Part shown: positions 8,691-19,747 of the stretch, one piece after another | How positions within the stretch are numbered: position 1 is the first letter of the stretch | Layout: the number at the start of each line of letters is the position of its first letter | NCBI GenBank assembly: GCA_026393755.1 | Contig: JAPKZO010000004.1 | Location: forward strand, 1-57,105 | Reading direction: 5' to 3' | Origin: Acidobacteriota bacterium | Lineage (GTDB): Bacteria; Acidobacteriota; Vicinamibacteria; Vicinamibacterales; JAKQTR01 | DNA: 57,105 bases | Made by a program: the position numbers and the translations under genes | Notes under the pieces: generated by a model | What the model saw: the letters and a program-made list of their open reading frames with translations, nothing else | Told to the model about the DNA's origin: nothing | Databases searched by the model: none

Positions 8691-9212
8691 TCAGTGAAAC
8701 CGCACCTTCCGTTGATGCTCCCGTCGAATCCGCCAGCGTTCGGGCAGGCCCGGCAGGGTCTCCACCAGACCGAAAAGCACAATGCCCGCGGCGGCGTTGG
8801 CCAGGGCCCGCACCGTCAAGTCGAGGAATGGCCGATCGAACCCGCGCAGGCCAAGCAATTGGTAGAGCCCCATGAACACGGCGCCATGCACGGCGGTCGC
8901 ACCAACGAAGAGCAGGAAGCGCGGGATCGTCTGGGTCACAATGAACTGCGTTCCGATGTAACCGGCCAGGAATCCCGCCAGGCTCGATGCCATTCCGCCA
9001 ACCCCCATCACGCCGCCAACCAGCGCGTCCTGCGCCAGCCCGGCCAGCGTGCCGCCGAGCAAACCCGCCACCCGGCCATACAACATGGCGATTGTGACCA
9101 CGACGACGAGCACGAGATCGATCGGCAGCCGGGTCGATCCGGCCATTCGGGCCAGCAGGCTCTGCAGAATCAGGGCGAGCGCCACGGCCACGATGGTCCG
9201 TACCGCCTTCAT
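8691..9212 (-). CDS. mreD: rod-shape determining protein MreD
   Basis: Small polytopic inner-membrane partner of MreC in the elongation machinery. The 173-residue product has about five hydrophobic segments and the family's DLVLVVVVTIAML and GLLGGTLAGLAQDALVG stretches. It overlaps the mreC stop by four bases and is directly followed by mrdA. Membership rests on hydrophobicity, length and position between mreC and mrdA as much as on sequence. Confidence 0.9.
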   Translation of the reverse strand: MKAVRTIVAVALALILQSLLARMAGSTRLPIDLVLVVVVTIAMLYGRVAGLLGGTLAGLAQDALVGGVMGVGGMASSLAGFLAGYIGTQFIVTQTIPRFLLFVGATAVHGAVFMGLYQLLGLRGFDRPFLDLTVRALANAAAGIVLFGLVETLPGLPERWRIRREHQRKVRFH

Positions 9213-10054
9213 CGCTTATCCTGCGGGTCTGCCGGTGGACGCTCTGGCGCGGGTTGGGGCGCCGGGGAGACCACGATCAGCACGGATTCGAGGCGCGTGA
9301 AATCCACCGCCGGCTGCACAATCACCACCGGGCTGACTCTCTGGACGTATCCGACGACGATCCCCTTCTGATAGATACCGTCGACACCGGCCGTCACGAC
9401 CCGATCGCCCGGCTGTACGGTGGCCGACGCGGCCAGATAATCGAGCCGCAGCGTGCCGTCGCCGTTTCCGAGCACGACGCCCTGCGCCCGCGACGGTTCC
9501 ACGATCACGGCTGCCGCCGCACTCTTGTCCACGATGAACTGGACCGTCGCCGCGTGCGTGCTGGACCAGACGACGCGTCCGACCAGCCCCGCCGGTGTCA
9601 ACACCGCCATGCCGGGGAGGATCCCGGCGGCGCGGCCCCGGTCGATGACGATCGACCGAAACTCTGGCGACACGCTTCCGCCGATCACATCGGCCCCGGT
9701 CGTCGTCCACGCGACGCGCGCACGCAGATCCAGCAGCGCCCGCAGGCGCTCCACCGCTTCCGACGCGACGCGTTCCTGCTGCAGTTGCACGCGCAGGTCG
9801 GCGGCCTCACGGTTGAGCCGCTGGTTCTCCTCCCGGGCACCCCGCAGCGCCACGTAATTGTTCCAGACGCCGTGCCCGGCGCCGACGACGGCCCAGAGGG
9901 CGCGCTGCGCTTCTGTCAGCCCGGACGTCAGCACCGCCTGCAGCAGCGACACACCGGGGCGCGAACTGACCTGCGTCGAGATGAGCAGGATGTGACCCAC
10001 CATGACCGCTACAAACAGGTAGCGGACGCGGTGGCGGGTGTCGGGAAGGGCCAT
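9209..10054 (-). CDS. mreC: rod-shape determining protein MreC
   Basis: Bitopic periplasmic scaffold that links MreB filaments to the PBP2/RodA enzymes. One N-terminal membrane segment (VRYLFVAVMVGHILLIS), a coiled-coil region (EENQRLNREAADLRVQLQQE), then the beta-barrel MreC core with VIDRGRAAGILPGMAV and AGLVGRVV. The ATG at 10054 gives 281 residues and the usual short cytoplasmic N-terminus; a TTG at 10117 would add 21 residues that look like out-of-frame sequence. It follows mreB after about 70 bases and overlaps mreD. Confidence 0.93.
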   Translation of the reverse strand: MALPDTRHRVRYLFVAVMVGHILLISTQVSSRPGVSLLQAVLTSGLTEAQRALWAVVGAGHGVWNNYVALRGAREENQRLNREAADLRVQLQQERVASEAVERLRALLDLRARVAWTTTGADVIGGSVSPEFRSIVIDRGRAAGILPGMAVLTPAGLVGRVVWSSTHAATVQFIVDKSAAAAVIVEPSRAQGVVLGNGDGTLRLDYLAASATVQPGDRVVTAGVDGIYQKGIVVGYVQRVSPVVIVQPAVDFTRLESVLIVVSPAPQPAPERPPADPQDKR

Positions 10055-10125
10055 CTGGTCGCCGCCCGCGGTACCGACAGCGCCCGAACCACGCTGGCTC
10101 CGGGCGCCTCGGGCCAATCGTCGTG

Positions 10126-12242
<2,117 letters not shown>

Positions 12243-12309
12243 CGGTGACCCTCGAAGGACCGCCAAGCGATGAAGCGGGCCGGCCCGCTAAGTTCCTTAA
12301 TCCTCAGCA

Positions 12310-12318
12310 AATATAGCA
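12310..12318 (-). promoter_or_regulatory. extended -10 promoter of the mre operon
   Basis: On the minus strand TGCTATATT at 12318-12310 is an extended -10 element (TGn plus TATATT). It lies about 70 bases before the GGDEF start. No good -35 is seen at the right distance, as is common for extended -10 promoters. Confidence 0.5.
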
Positions 12319-12401
12319 CAGTGCCAGTCCGCTTCACGTTCAGATCCAACCGACTGGATACACGTGGTGCCGGGCCGTTGCAAGCGGGTTTGGGTAAGTG
12401 C

Positions 12402-12431
12402 TTGCAGACCCTTCAACTTGAACGATACACT
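12402..12431 (+). promoter_or_regulatory. promoter of the PpiD-like gene
   Basis: TTGCAG at 12402-12407 is followed after 17 bases by ATACAC (12425-12430), or after 18 by TACACT. Transcription would begin near 12438, leaving a leader of about 27 bases that contains GGAG before the ATG at 12465. Confidence 0.45.
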
Positions 12432-12464
12432 TAGAAGATCTGGTTATTGGAGTGGGTACGTACT

Positions 12465-14387
12465 ATGACGATGCTTGATCGGATGCGACGCCATAAGGGC
12501 TGGCTCAAATGGAGCCTGGCGCTGGTGTGTCTGACGTTCGTGGTGTTCTATGTCCCCAGTTTTCTGGGCGACCAGGGCGGCACGTCTCCCAACAGCGAGG
12601 TGGCGCAGGTCGATGGCCACAGCATCAGCGCCGCGGAATTCCGCCGGGCGTACCAGAACCAGGTGGCCGCGTACCGCCAGGCGTATGGCGCCGGCATCAA
12701 TGAACAGTTGCTGAAGCAGCTCGGATTCGAACAGCAGGTGCTGCAACAGTTGATCAACGAGCGCGCCATGGTGGCCGAAGCCGGACGCCTCGGCATCACC
12801 GTGACCGATGAGGAAGTGGGCCAGCGCGTCGTGTCGATGCCGGAGTTCCAGCAGAACGGCAGGTTCGTCGGAGAACAGGCGTTCGAGGCGGCGCTCAGGA
12901 ACTCGCGTTCGCCCCTCTCCCCGCCCGAGTTCGCGGCGAGCCTCAAGCGTCAGCTGCTCGTCGAGAAGCTGCAGGCCGTCGTCACCGACTGGGTGACCGT
13001 GACCGACGCCGAAGCCGACGCGGAGTATCGGCGCCGCAACGAGAAGGTCAAGGTGCAGCTGGTGCACGTCTCCGCCGATGCGTTCCGCGCCCAGGCGACG
13101 GCGACCGACGCCGAAATCGCGGCCGCGTTCGAGAAGAACAAGGAGAAGTACCGCATCGGCGAGCGTCGGAAGGTGAAGTACGTGCTGATCGATCTGGATG
13201 CCCAGCGTAAGGCTGTCATCGTGCCCTCGCGCGAGGTGGAGCGGTTCTACAACAACAACATCGAGACGTATTCGACGCCGGAGCAGGTGCGCGCGAGCCA
13301 CATCCTCTTCAAGACCGAAGGCAAGGACGAAAAGGCCGTGCGGGCCGCGGCGGAGAAGGTGCTGGCCGAGGCGAAGAAGCCGAACGCCAACTTCGCGGAC
13401 CTGGCGAAGAAGTACTCTGAGGACGAGCCGACCGCCAAACAGGGCGGCGACCTCGATTACTTCGCACGAGGCCGGATGGTGCCTGAGTTCGACGAGGTCG
13501 CCTTCGCACTCGCGCCCGGCACGATGAGCGACCTGGTCAAGACCAGCTTCGGGTTCCACATCATCAAGGTCGTCGACCGGAAACCGGCCACCACGCAGAC
13601 GCTTGATCAGGTGCGCGCGCAGATCACCGAGCAGTTGGCGATGGAGAAGGCGCAAAAGGCCGCCGACACGTTGGCCGATCAAGTGGCGAAGGAACTGAAG
13701 ACGCCGCCCGATCTCGACAAGGTCGCCGCCGCGCACGGATGGAAGGTCGAGGAGACCGGGTTCTTTACGCGCGAAGAGCCGCTGCTCAGACTCGGCGGTT
13801 CGCCGCAGGTCTCGGCGGAGATCTTCCAGTTGGGCCCCGATGAAGTCAGCGGCCCGTTGCGAGTGGGCCGCGGCTACGCGTTTGCCGCAGTCTCGGGCCG
13901 CGAGGATCCGAAGATCCCCACGCTCGACATCGTGAAGGACAAGGTTCGCGACGACGTGATCAAGGAGAAGGCGGGCAGGCTGGCGTCGGAAAAGGCCGCC
14001 ACGCTGGCGGCAACCCTCAAGACGGCGGCCGATTTCGTGGCAGCCGCCAAGAAGGCGGGGGTCGAGGCCAAGACGAGCGATCTCGTCGCGCGCGGCACGG
14101 CACTGCCGGATGTGGGCGTCAATGCGACAGTGGAGAAAGCTGCGTTCGCGCAGGCTGTCGGATCAGTCAGCGACCCGATTATGACGCTGGATGGCACCAC
14201 GATTCTGAAGGTGGTCGAGCGGAAAGACGTGGCCCCCGGCGAAGCGGCAGGCGGGCGGGAATCGATCAGACAGGATCTGCTCAGCCAGCGGCGCAATCAG
14301 TTCTTCGGCGCCTACATGATGAAGGCGCGCCAGAAGATGAAGATCCAGATGAACCGCGAGGCCCTCGATCGGTCGACGGGCGGCTAA
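12465..14387 (+). CDS. PpiD/SurA-like periplasmic peptidyl-prolyl isomerase
   Basis: Inner-membrane anchored chaperone that helps fold proteins leaving the Sec channel. The 640-residue product has one N-terminal membrane segment (about residues 14-34), a SurA_N-type region with an EFRRAYQNQ helix, one recognisable parvulin domain (about 268-370, beginning EQVRASHILF and ending GFHIIKVVDRK), and a long helical C-terminal part that resembles PpiD. The layout and length fit PpiD; the parvulin core looks intact, so catalysis is possible, unlike in some PpiD proteins. The ATG at 12465 is favoured by the upstream GGAG; ATG 12471 is also possible. Confidence 0.88.
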   Translation: MTMLDRMRRHKGWLKWSLALVCLTFVVFYVPSFLGDQGGTSPNSEVAQVDGHSISAAEFRRAYQNQVAAYRQAYGAGINEQLLKQLGFEQQVLQQLINERAMVAEAGRLGITVTDEEVGQRVVSMPEFQQNGRFVGEQAFEAALRNSRSPLSPPEFAASLKRQLLVEKLQAVVTDWVTVTDAEADAEYRRRNEKVKVQLVHVSADAFRAQATATDAEIAAAFEKNKEKYRIGERRKVKYVLIDLDAQRKAVIVPSREVERFYNNNIETYSTPEQVRASHILFKTEGKDEKAVRAAAEKVLAEAKKPNANFADLAKKYSEDEPTAKQGGDLDYFARGRMVPEFDEVAFALAPGTMSDLVKTSFGFHIIKVVDRKPATTQTLDQVRAQITEQLAMEKAQKAADTLADQVAKELKTPPDLDKVAAAHGWKVEETGFFTREEPLLRLGGSPQVSAEIFQLGPDEVSGPLRVGRGYAFAAVSGREDPKIPTLDIVKDKVRDDVIKEKAGRLASEKAATLAATLKTAADFVAAAKKAGVEAKTSDLVARGTALPDVGVNATVEKAAFAQAVGSVSDPIMTLDGTTILKVVERKDVAPGEAAGGRESIRQDLLSQRRNQFFGAYMMKARQKMKIQMNREALDRSTGG

Positions 14388-14413
14388 CGCGGGCGTTCGG
14401 ATCGCCGCGAAGA

Positions 14414-14476
14414 GAAAGGGGTCGGACCTAATTTCTACATGCACGTGCTCGTGAGAAATTAGGTCCGACCCCTTTC
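14414..14476. repeat. long perfect palindrome of REP type
   Basis: Perfect 23-base arms (14414-14436 and 14454-14476) flank a 17-base loop. The arm contains GGGGTCGGACCTAATTTC. Intergenic palindromes with this GGTCCGACC core are known as dispersed REP-like elements in many bacteria, often tied to RAYT (REP-associated tyrosine) transposases. In place it would also act as a strong hairpin terminator after the PpiD-like gene. Confidence 0.75.
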
Positions 14477-14497
14477 GTGTTCCTGGAGGTGGATGTG

Positions 14498-16360
14498 ATG
14501 AGGCAGTCCACGAATGCGAGACGGGCGGTGATGGCCGTGTGCGCCACGCTGGTGATGACGGCAGGAGCACTCCGTGCCGAGCGCCCGGCGCAACAGGCCG
14601 GGTCCGCCTCGGTCGAGTTGACCGTGATGGGCCCCAAGGAGGCTCACTCGTCGACCACACGCGAGTTCGTCAACGTCATCGGACGCACGTCTCGCGACGC
14701 CGTCGTGCAGGTGGCGGGCGTGGACGCTGCCGTGTTTCCGACTGGCATCTTCGTCCGCGATCGCGTGCCCCTCGTGATGGGCAGGAACACGATCCGCATC
14801 GAGGCGCGTCTTCCGGGCGGCGCGGCCGCGGTCCGCGAGATCGAAGTCGAGCGCGCGGCACCTCCACAGCCTGAGGTGCCGCCGACCGACCAATTGTTCA
14901 TCGACGCGAAGAGCATTCAGCCGCAGGCAGCGCTCCGGGTGATGCCCGGCGAGCCGATTGAGCTGTCGCTGCGCGCCACCCCCGGCATGGTGGTGGACGC
15001 GCGCCTGCCGAAGGGCCCGTGGCTGCGATTGGCGGAGGCGACCGATCCGGCCACCGGCCGACCGACCGGCACGTACGTCGGCTACGCCGCGTTTACGGAA
15101 CGGGAGGACACGTCTGCGGCGCCCGTGCAGGTGCGCGTGAAGGCGGCGGCCGGCACGAAGGTCAACGGCAGGCGCAGCCTCGACGCCGCATCAGTCGGCA
15201 CGGTCGGCGTATGGAATCCGGATCGTGTGCGACTGGTCGTTGTTGGGACAGAGGGTGCCGACCTCACGTGGGGTGTGCACGAAGTGCGCCTCGGAGGGCC
15301 GAACCTGGCTGAACTGAGCGGCGGCACCGTGCTGCGCATCACCGGGCAGCGCGGTGATGCCTACCGCGTGCGGCTGGCGTCCGATACGGAGGGCTGGGTC
15401 GCCACGCGCTCGGTGGTTCCGGCGCCGGCAGCCGCGCAGATGCCCTACCTGTTCTTTACGTCGCTCAGCGTGTCGGGTGACGCAGCCGGCGACACGGTGG
15501 TCATTCCCTACACCTCGCCGGTACCGTACGCCGTGCGGTCGACGGAAGGCCCCGACGGACGGGCAGCGATCGACGTAGATTTCTATGGTGCGCACAACGC
15601 GGCGACCTGGATCACGCAGCGCGCCACGGCGTCGCTCGTCCGGGATGCGGTGGTCGAGCAGCCCGCCGCCGGACATCTTCGCGTGCGCATCACGCTCAAC
15701 GACGGCCGCTTGTGGGGCTATAAGGTCGAGCAGACGCGGGGCGCCCTGCGTCTCACCATTCGCAGGCCGCCGACGCTCTCTGCAACGGCGTTGTCACCGC
15801 TGCACGGCTTGACGATTGCGCTCGAGCCCGGGCACGGCGGCCCATCCAATGTGGGCGCGCGCGGCCAGACGGGCTCGCTCGAGAAGGACATCAACCGCTT
15901 GACGGTCGAGGCGCTCAAGGCCGAGCTCGAGCGGGTCGGCGCCCGCGTGGTCGTCGTCCGGCCCGGCGACGAGAATCCGAATCTCGCCGAACGGGCGCGC
16001 CGTGCCACCGAGTCTGACGCGCATCTCTTCATCAGCATGCACGCCAATTCCGCCGACACCTCAAGCGGCTACCTGCGCATCAGCGGCACGAGCACGTATT
16101 TCAAGTACGCGTTCTGCCGGGATCTCTCGACCGCGATCCACCATCGGCTGCTGGGGGAAACCGGCCTCGGGGACTTCGGCAATGTGGGGGCGTTCAACTA
16201 CACGCCCATCCGCCTGATCACCTGGATGCCGTCGATGTTGGTCGAGCAGGCCTTCATGTCGAATCCGGCCGACGAGAGTCTGATGCTGGATCCGGCGTTC
16301 CGCGCAAAGACCGCGCTGGCGGTCAGGCTCGGGATCGAGGATTTTCTCTCCGGACGGTAA
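14498..16360 (+). CDS. N-acetylmuramoyl-L-alanine amidase (amidase_3)
   Basis: Periplasmic zinc enzyme that cuts the bond between muramic acid and the stem peptide. The 620-residue protein has a signal peptide (about residues 1-28, ending ALRA), beta-rich modules including an SH3-like stretch (about 250-310), and a C-terminal amidase_3 domain (about 435-618). Zinc ligands are seen: His in EPGHGG, Glu in GSLEKDIN and His in SMHANS; the catalytic Glu is in LVEQAFMSN. The amidase domain lacks the long autoinhibitory helix insertion of AmiB/AmiC. ATG 14498 follows GGAGG by nine bases. The upstream frame begins inside the palindrome and is not needed. Confidence 0.92.
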   Translation: MRQSTNARRAVMAVCATLVMTAGALRAERPAQQAGSASVELTVMGPKEAHSSTTREFVNVIGRTSRDAVVQVAGVDAAVFPTGIFVRDRVPLVMGRNTIRIEARLPGGAAAVREIEVERAAPPQPEVPPTDQLFIDAKSIQPQAALRVMPGEPIELSLRATPGMVVDARLPKGPWLRLAEATDPATGRPTGTYVGYAAFTEREDTSAAPVQVRVKAAAGTKVNGRRSLDAASVGTVGVWNPDRVRLVVVGTEGADLTWGVHEVRLGGPNLAELSGGTVLRITGQRGDAYRVRLASDTEGWVATRSVVPAPAAAQMPYLFFTSLSVSGDAAGDTVVIPYTSPVPYAVRSTEGPDGRAAIDVDFYGAHNAATWITQRATASLVRDAVVEQPAAGHLRVRITLNDGRLWGYKVEQTRGALRLTIRRPPTLSATALSPLHGLTIALEPGHGGPSNVGARGQTGSLEKDINRLTVEALKAELERVGARVVVVRPGDENPNLAERARRATESDAHLFISMHANSADTSSGYLRISGTSTYFKYAFCRDLSTAIHHRLLGETGLGDFGNVGAFNYTPIRLITWMPSMLVEQAFMSNPADESLMLDPAFRAKTALAVRLGIEDFLSGR

Positions 16361-16391
16361 GACGAAAAAGAGGCCAGGTCCCATTTTCGTC
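16361..16391. terminator. bidirectional hairpin between convergent genes
   Basis: GACGAAAA at 16361-16368 and TTTTCGTC at 16384-16391 pair around an inner GAGGCCAGGTCCC. It starts on the base after the amidase stop and ends one base before the sppA stop, so it most likely terminates both transcripts. The inner GGTCC motif resembles the palindrome at 14414, suggesting the same class of dispersed repeat. Confidence 0.6.
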
Positions 16392-18158
16392 CTACTGCAT
16401 GTACCCCATGGGCATCAGGGCAAGCGGCTCGCCGCGGCGGAACAGGCGAAGAGGGGCCGTCAATGCCCCGATCGCCCTCCGATCGGCGAACCCCAGCAGC
16501 GCGGCCACTTCCGCGCGCTCGTCGGCTCCCCCGCCGAACGACTCGCTCAATACATCGAAGAGGCTTCGGCGCGGCGGATAGGTGACCAGTTCGACCTGCT
16601 GAGACGGCGGGATCTTCGCGCGGTCCTTGGCCAGGGCAATCGCGCGGTCGAGTCCGCCGAGCGCATCCACCAGACCGAGGAGCTTCGCCTGCCGGCCGGT
16701 CCAGACCCGCCCCTGTGCGATCGCGTCCACCGCTTCGGGCTTCATCTTGCGCGACTGGGCGACCTTCTCCACGAACTGGTCGTAGAACGCCTGAAGCTCT
16801 TCCTTCAGTTTCTGGCGTTCCGATTCATTGAACGGGCGGACCGGCGAGTTCATCTCGGCGTTCTTGCCGCGGCTGATGGCCTCGATATTCATCCCTAGCT
16901 TTTCGTACGTGCCGCCGGTCACGATCTTGCCGCCGTAGATGCCGATCGAACCGGTGAGCGTTCCTGGCTGCGCAACGATGACCGGCGCTGCCATGGCGAT
17001 GTAGTAGCCGCCTGACGCCGCGAGATCAGACATCGACGCGACGACCGGGAGGGGACGGGTTCCCGTGCCAGCCAGCATCAGCTCCCGCCAGATGACGTCT
17101 GATGCGATCGACGAGCCGCCGGGGCTGTCGATCCGCAGCACAATCGCGCGAATCGAACTGTCCTTGCGCGCCTTGCGGATGAATTCGACGATCGTGTCGG
17201 AGCCGACCACCGGCCCGTTCATCGGGTCGTAGCCGCTGCGGCCTGAATTGATGAGGCCAATCGCATAGATGACCGCGATGCGGGGGCCCTTGCCCAGGCC
17301 GACCGATTCCAGGCTCACCTTGCTGTAGGCGTCGGCTTCGAGGCGCGAGACGGTCTTCGTCTTTGCCAGTGTCGCCTTCTCCTCGATCTGGTCCTCGTAG
17401 GCCACCACGTCGACCAGGCCGGCGTGGAGGGCATTCTCCGGCAGGTACGGCCCCTCGTCGATGAGCGCCTTGACGACCTCGACGCTCTTGTGCCGGCTCT
17501 CGGCCACGGCTTGCACGAGCTGATCGAAGAAGTCGTTGTTGAGCGACTCTTCCATCTCGCGGTGCGCCGGCGTAAACGTCTTCTGCGTGAGTTGATTGGG
17601 CGCCGTCTTGTAGTCACCGATGTGCTCGTAGTCGGCGGTGGCGCCGACCTTGTCGAGCGTCCCGCGCAGGAACAGCGCATAGCTGGCGAGGCCGCTTAGA
17701 TCGAGCGGGCTGGGCGGCGAGAGGAAGATGCGATCGCATCCCGTCGCCACGTAGTACTCGCGCGTCCCGCCGTACTCGAGAAACCCTATGGCCTGCTTGC
17801 CGGACTTCCTGAAGTCCAGGATCGCGTCGCGCACTTCCTGCAGCTTGGCCCAGTAGGCTGACGTCAGATTTCCCGGTCTGATGATGACGCTCGATATCCG
17901 GTTGTCGACCTTGGCCTTGCGGAGATTGTCCACCAGGCCTCGCACCGTCGGGCGCCTGGCTGAGACGAAATTCCCGAACAGGTTGTCGGGAGCAATTTCG
18001 TCGAGGTCGCCCTCGACGCGCAGCGTGAGCACCGAATTGCTGGCGACGGCCGGCTCGCGGCCGACCAGCATCATCAGCACCAGCATGCCACCCACCGAGA
18101 TGGTGATGCCCAAGATCAGGATGGTCAGAACCAGGCCGACGCCGCGACGAATTGCCAC
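16392..18158 (-). CDS. sppA: signal peptide peptidase SppA, long (67K) type
   Basis: Membrane-bound serine protease that degrades cleaved signal peptides. The 588-residue protein has one N-terminal membrane segment (about residues 7-30) and two tandem crotonase-like domains. The catalytic lysine is in GDYKTAPNQ (about residue 181, N-terminal domain) and the serine in DLAASGGYYIAM (about 382, C-terminal domain), as in the E. coli enzyme. GTG 18158 is chosen because GGAGG lies six bases upstream; the longer open frame runs back over the promoter. It converges on the amidase gene. Confidence 0.93.
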   Translation of the reverse strand: MAIRRGVGLVLTILILGITISVGGMLVLMMLVGREPAVASNSVLTLRVEGDLDEIAPDNLFGNFVSARRPTVRGLVDNLRKAKVDNRISSVIIRPGNLTSAYWAKLQEVRDAILDFRKSGKQAIGFLEYGGTREYYVATGCDRIFLSPPSPLDLSGLASYALFLRGTLDKVGATADYEHIGDYKTAPNQLTQKTFTPAHREMEESLNNDFFDQLVQAVAESRHKSVEVVKALIDEGPYLPENALHAGLVDVVAYEDQIEEKATLAKTKTVSRLEADAYSKVSLESVGLGKGPRIAVIYAIGLINSGRSGYDPMNGPVVGSDTIVEFIRKARKDSSIRAIVLRIDSPGGSSIASDVIWRELMLAGTGTRPLPVVASMSDLAASGGYYIAMAAPVIVAQPGTLTGSIGIYGGKIVTGGTYEKLGMNIEAISRGKNAEMNSPVRPFNESERQKLKEELQAFYDQFVEKVAQSRKMKPEAVDAIAQGRVWTGRQAKLLGLVDALGGLDRAIALAKDRAKIPPSQQVELVTYPPRRSLFDVLSESFGGGADERAEVAALLGFADRRAIGALTAPLRLFRRGEPLALMPMGYMQ

Positions 18159-18185
18159 CGATGGCCTCCTTCCCCCAAAGTTGCG

Positions 18186-18194
18186 AGTATAGCA
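18186..18194 (-). promoter_or_regulatory. extended -10 promoter of sppA
   Basis: TGCTATACT on the minus strand (18194-18186) is a strong extended -10 element. The predicted start leaves a leader of about 20 bases with AAGGAGG. The element is almost identical to that of the mre operon. Confidence 0.55.
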
Positions 18195-18319
18195 CTTGCT
18201 CGAGCGGCTTCCCGGCCGGCGGCGCACCGGACGGCCGAGTGTCCGGTCCGGCGGGAAGATGCCGGGGCGGTGAACTTGCGGGCGTCGGTGTCCGTCAATA
18301 TGGAATGCAGGCCGGGAAC

Positions 18320-18325
18320 TATAAT
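18320..18325 (+). promoter_or_regulatory. -10 box of the SpoIIE-type phosphatase gene
   Basis: A perfect TATAAT lies 48 bases before the start codon. No convincing -35 hexamer lies 16-18 bases upstream, so an activator or another upstream contact may be needed. Confidence 0.45.
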
Positions 18326-18372
18326 GGCGGCGGCACGAAAGCCCGCCGTCACGGGAACCAACGAGAGCATTC

Positions 18373-19509
18373 ATGCAGACTCACGCACCAGGCACGCCGG
18401 ACGACCCCAGGCTCTGGGATCAGTTGAAGGATGATTTCCGGGGCTTTGGAGACGACGTCCGGAGCGGAGGATTCTGGGCGACGATCCGCCGCACGTTCGA
18501 GGATCTGGAGTCGTTCTATCTGTCTGATGAATACCGCCTGCGCCTGCAGGAGCTGTCGCGGTTCAAGCGGTTCTTCGTCCGGCTCTGGTGGCTGTTGAAG
18601 TCGTTGTTCCTCAAGCTGTCGCCGGCGCGGCGTGTGATGCTCATTGTTGCGCTCGTCTTTCTCGTGTCGGGCCGCATGACGTTTTCAACCGACGACGGCC
18701 GCACGGGAGGCGGCGTCGACGTTCCGCTGCTGAGCGGGGTCCTGCTGCTCCTGCTGCTCATGCTGGAGCTCAAAGACAAGCTGGTGGCCCGGCACGAACT
18801 GGCCGCGGGGCGTGCGGTCCAGCGGGCGCTGATGCCGGAAGGCAATCCGACCGTGCCGGGCTGGGACGTGTGGCTCTACACCATGCCCGCCAACGATGTC
18901 GGCGGCGACCTGGTCGATCACCTCGAGGTCGAGCCGGGACGGCATGCGATGGCCCTGGCCGACGTCGCCGGCAAGGCGCTGCCGGCCGCGCTGCTGATGG
19001 CCAAGGTGCAGTCCACGTTGCGCGCGCTGGCGACCGAGGCGAGTTCGCTCGAAGACCTGGCGTCACGGGTCAACACGATTCTCTGCCGGGACGGCCTGCC
19101 CAACCGGTTCGTGACGCTGGTGTATCTCGATGTGCACGCCAACAGCGGCCATGTCACGCTGGTCAACGCCGGGCACATGCCGCCCATCGTCTTGTCCACC
19201 GCGGGATTCCACGACCTGCCTCGCGGCAACATCGCGATGGGGCTGATGCCGAGGGCGACGTTCGAGGAACAGCGGGTTGAGTTGCAGCCGGGCGAGATGC
19301 TCGTCGTGTATTCGGACGGGTTGACCGACGCGATGAATGCCAGCGGCGAGTTCTACGGGGACGAGCGTCTGCGGGCGCTGATGCCTGGGCTTGCGGCGCT
19401 CACTTCGGCTGATGCCGGCGCGCGGCTGCTCTCATCGGTCAGCACGTTCATCAACAACGCGCGGCCGTACGACGACATTTCGCTGGTCATCCTCAAGCGC
19501 ACCGCGTGA
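18373..19509 (+). CDS. membrane SpoIIE-type PP2C serine phosphatase
   Basis: Predicted metal-dependent Ser/Thr phosphatase of the SpoIIE/RsbU class. In the 378-residue protein a soluble N-terminal part (1-85) is followed by two hydrophobic segments (about 90-105 and 118-136) and a PP2C domain (about 150-376). Metal-binding motifs are seen: NDVGGDLVD, ADVAGKALPAALLM, VYSDGLTDAMN and YDDISLVIL. Enzymes of this class usually act on anti-sigma antagonists, but no anti-sigma kinase or antagonist gene is adjacent, so the target is unknown. The start is divergent from sppA with 214 bases between. Confidence 0.9.
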   Translation: MQTHAPGTPDDPRLWDQLKDDFRGFGDDVRSGGFWATIRRTFEDLESFYLSDEYRLRLQELSRFKRFFVRLWWLLKSLFLKLSPARRVMLIVALVFLVSGRMTFSTDDGRTGGGVDVPLLSGVLLLLLLMLELKDKLVARHELAAGRAVQRALMPEGNPTVPGWDVWLYTMPANDVGGDLVDHLEVEPGRHAMALADVAGKALPAALLMAKVQSTLRALATEASSLEDLASRVNTILCRDGLPNRFVTLVYLDVHANSGHVTLVNAGHMPPIVLSTAGFHDLPRGNIAMGLMPRATFEEQRVELQPGEMLVVYSDGLTDAMNASGEFYGDERLRALMPGLAALTSADAGARLLSSVSTFINNARPYDDISLVILKRTA

Positions 19510-19540
19510 GGCGCCTGCCGCCGACGGCAGTCAATGATGT

Positions 19541-19747
19541 CTATGGCGTGATCGGCCAGGGCCGTTCCCACGAGCGTAGGGGCCGCTGTCGCGCGATAAG
19601 AGGAAGATCCTGCTGCTGCAGTTCGAGCAGGATTCGCACTTTCTCCTTGATCGGCAGGCGCGCCTGCGCCAGATGCCACTCGGCCTTTGCGGCGAACAGA
19701 CGCTGAGCCACAGCGTTCTGCACCGAGTTATCGGGATCATGCGCCAT
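19541..19747 (-). CDS. small protein coupled to a nucleotidyltransferase
   Basis: A 68-residue, basic, mostly helical protein (KEKVRILLELQQQDLPLI in the middle, ending LRSWERPWPITP). Its ATG overlaps the end of the nucleotidyltransferase gene by 11 bases, so the pair is translationally coupled. I know no named family. The pairing of a small protein with an AbiEii-like nucleotidyltransferase suggests an antitoxin or cofactor role, which is inference from the layout. Confidence 0.6.
   Translation of the reverse strand: MAHDPDNSVQNAVAQRLFAAKAEWHLAQARLPIKEKVRILLELQQQDLPLIARQRPLRSWERPWPITP

Noticed and set aside
18159-18374. longer SppA beginning at 18374
   Set aside because: The extension covers the promoter and a Shine-Dalgarno site and encodes no family sequence.
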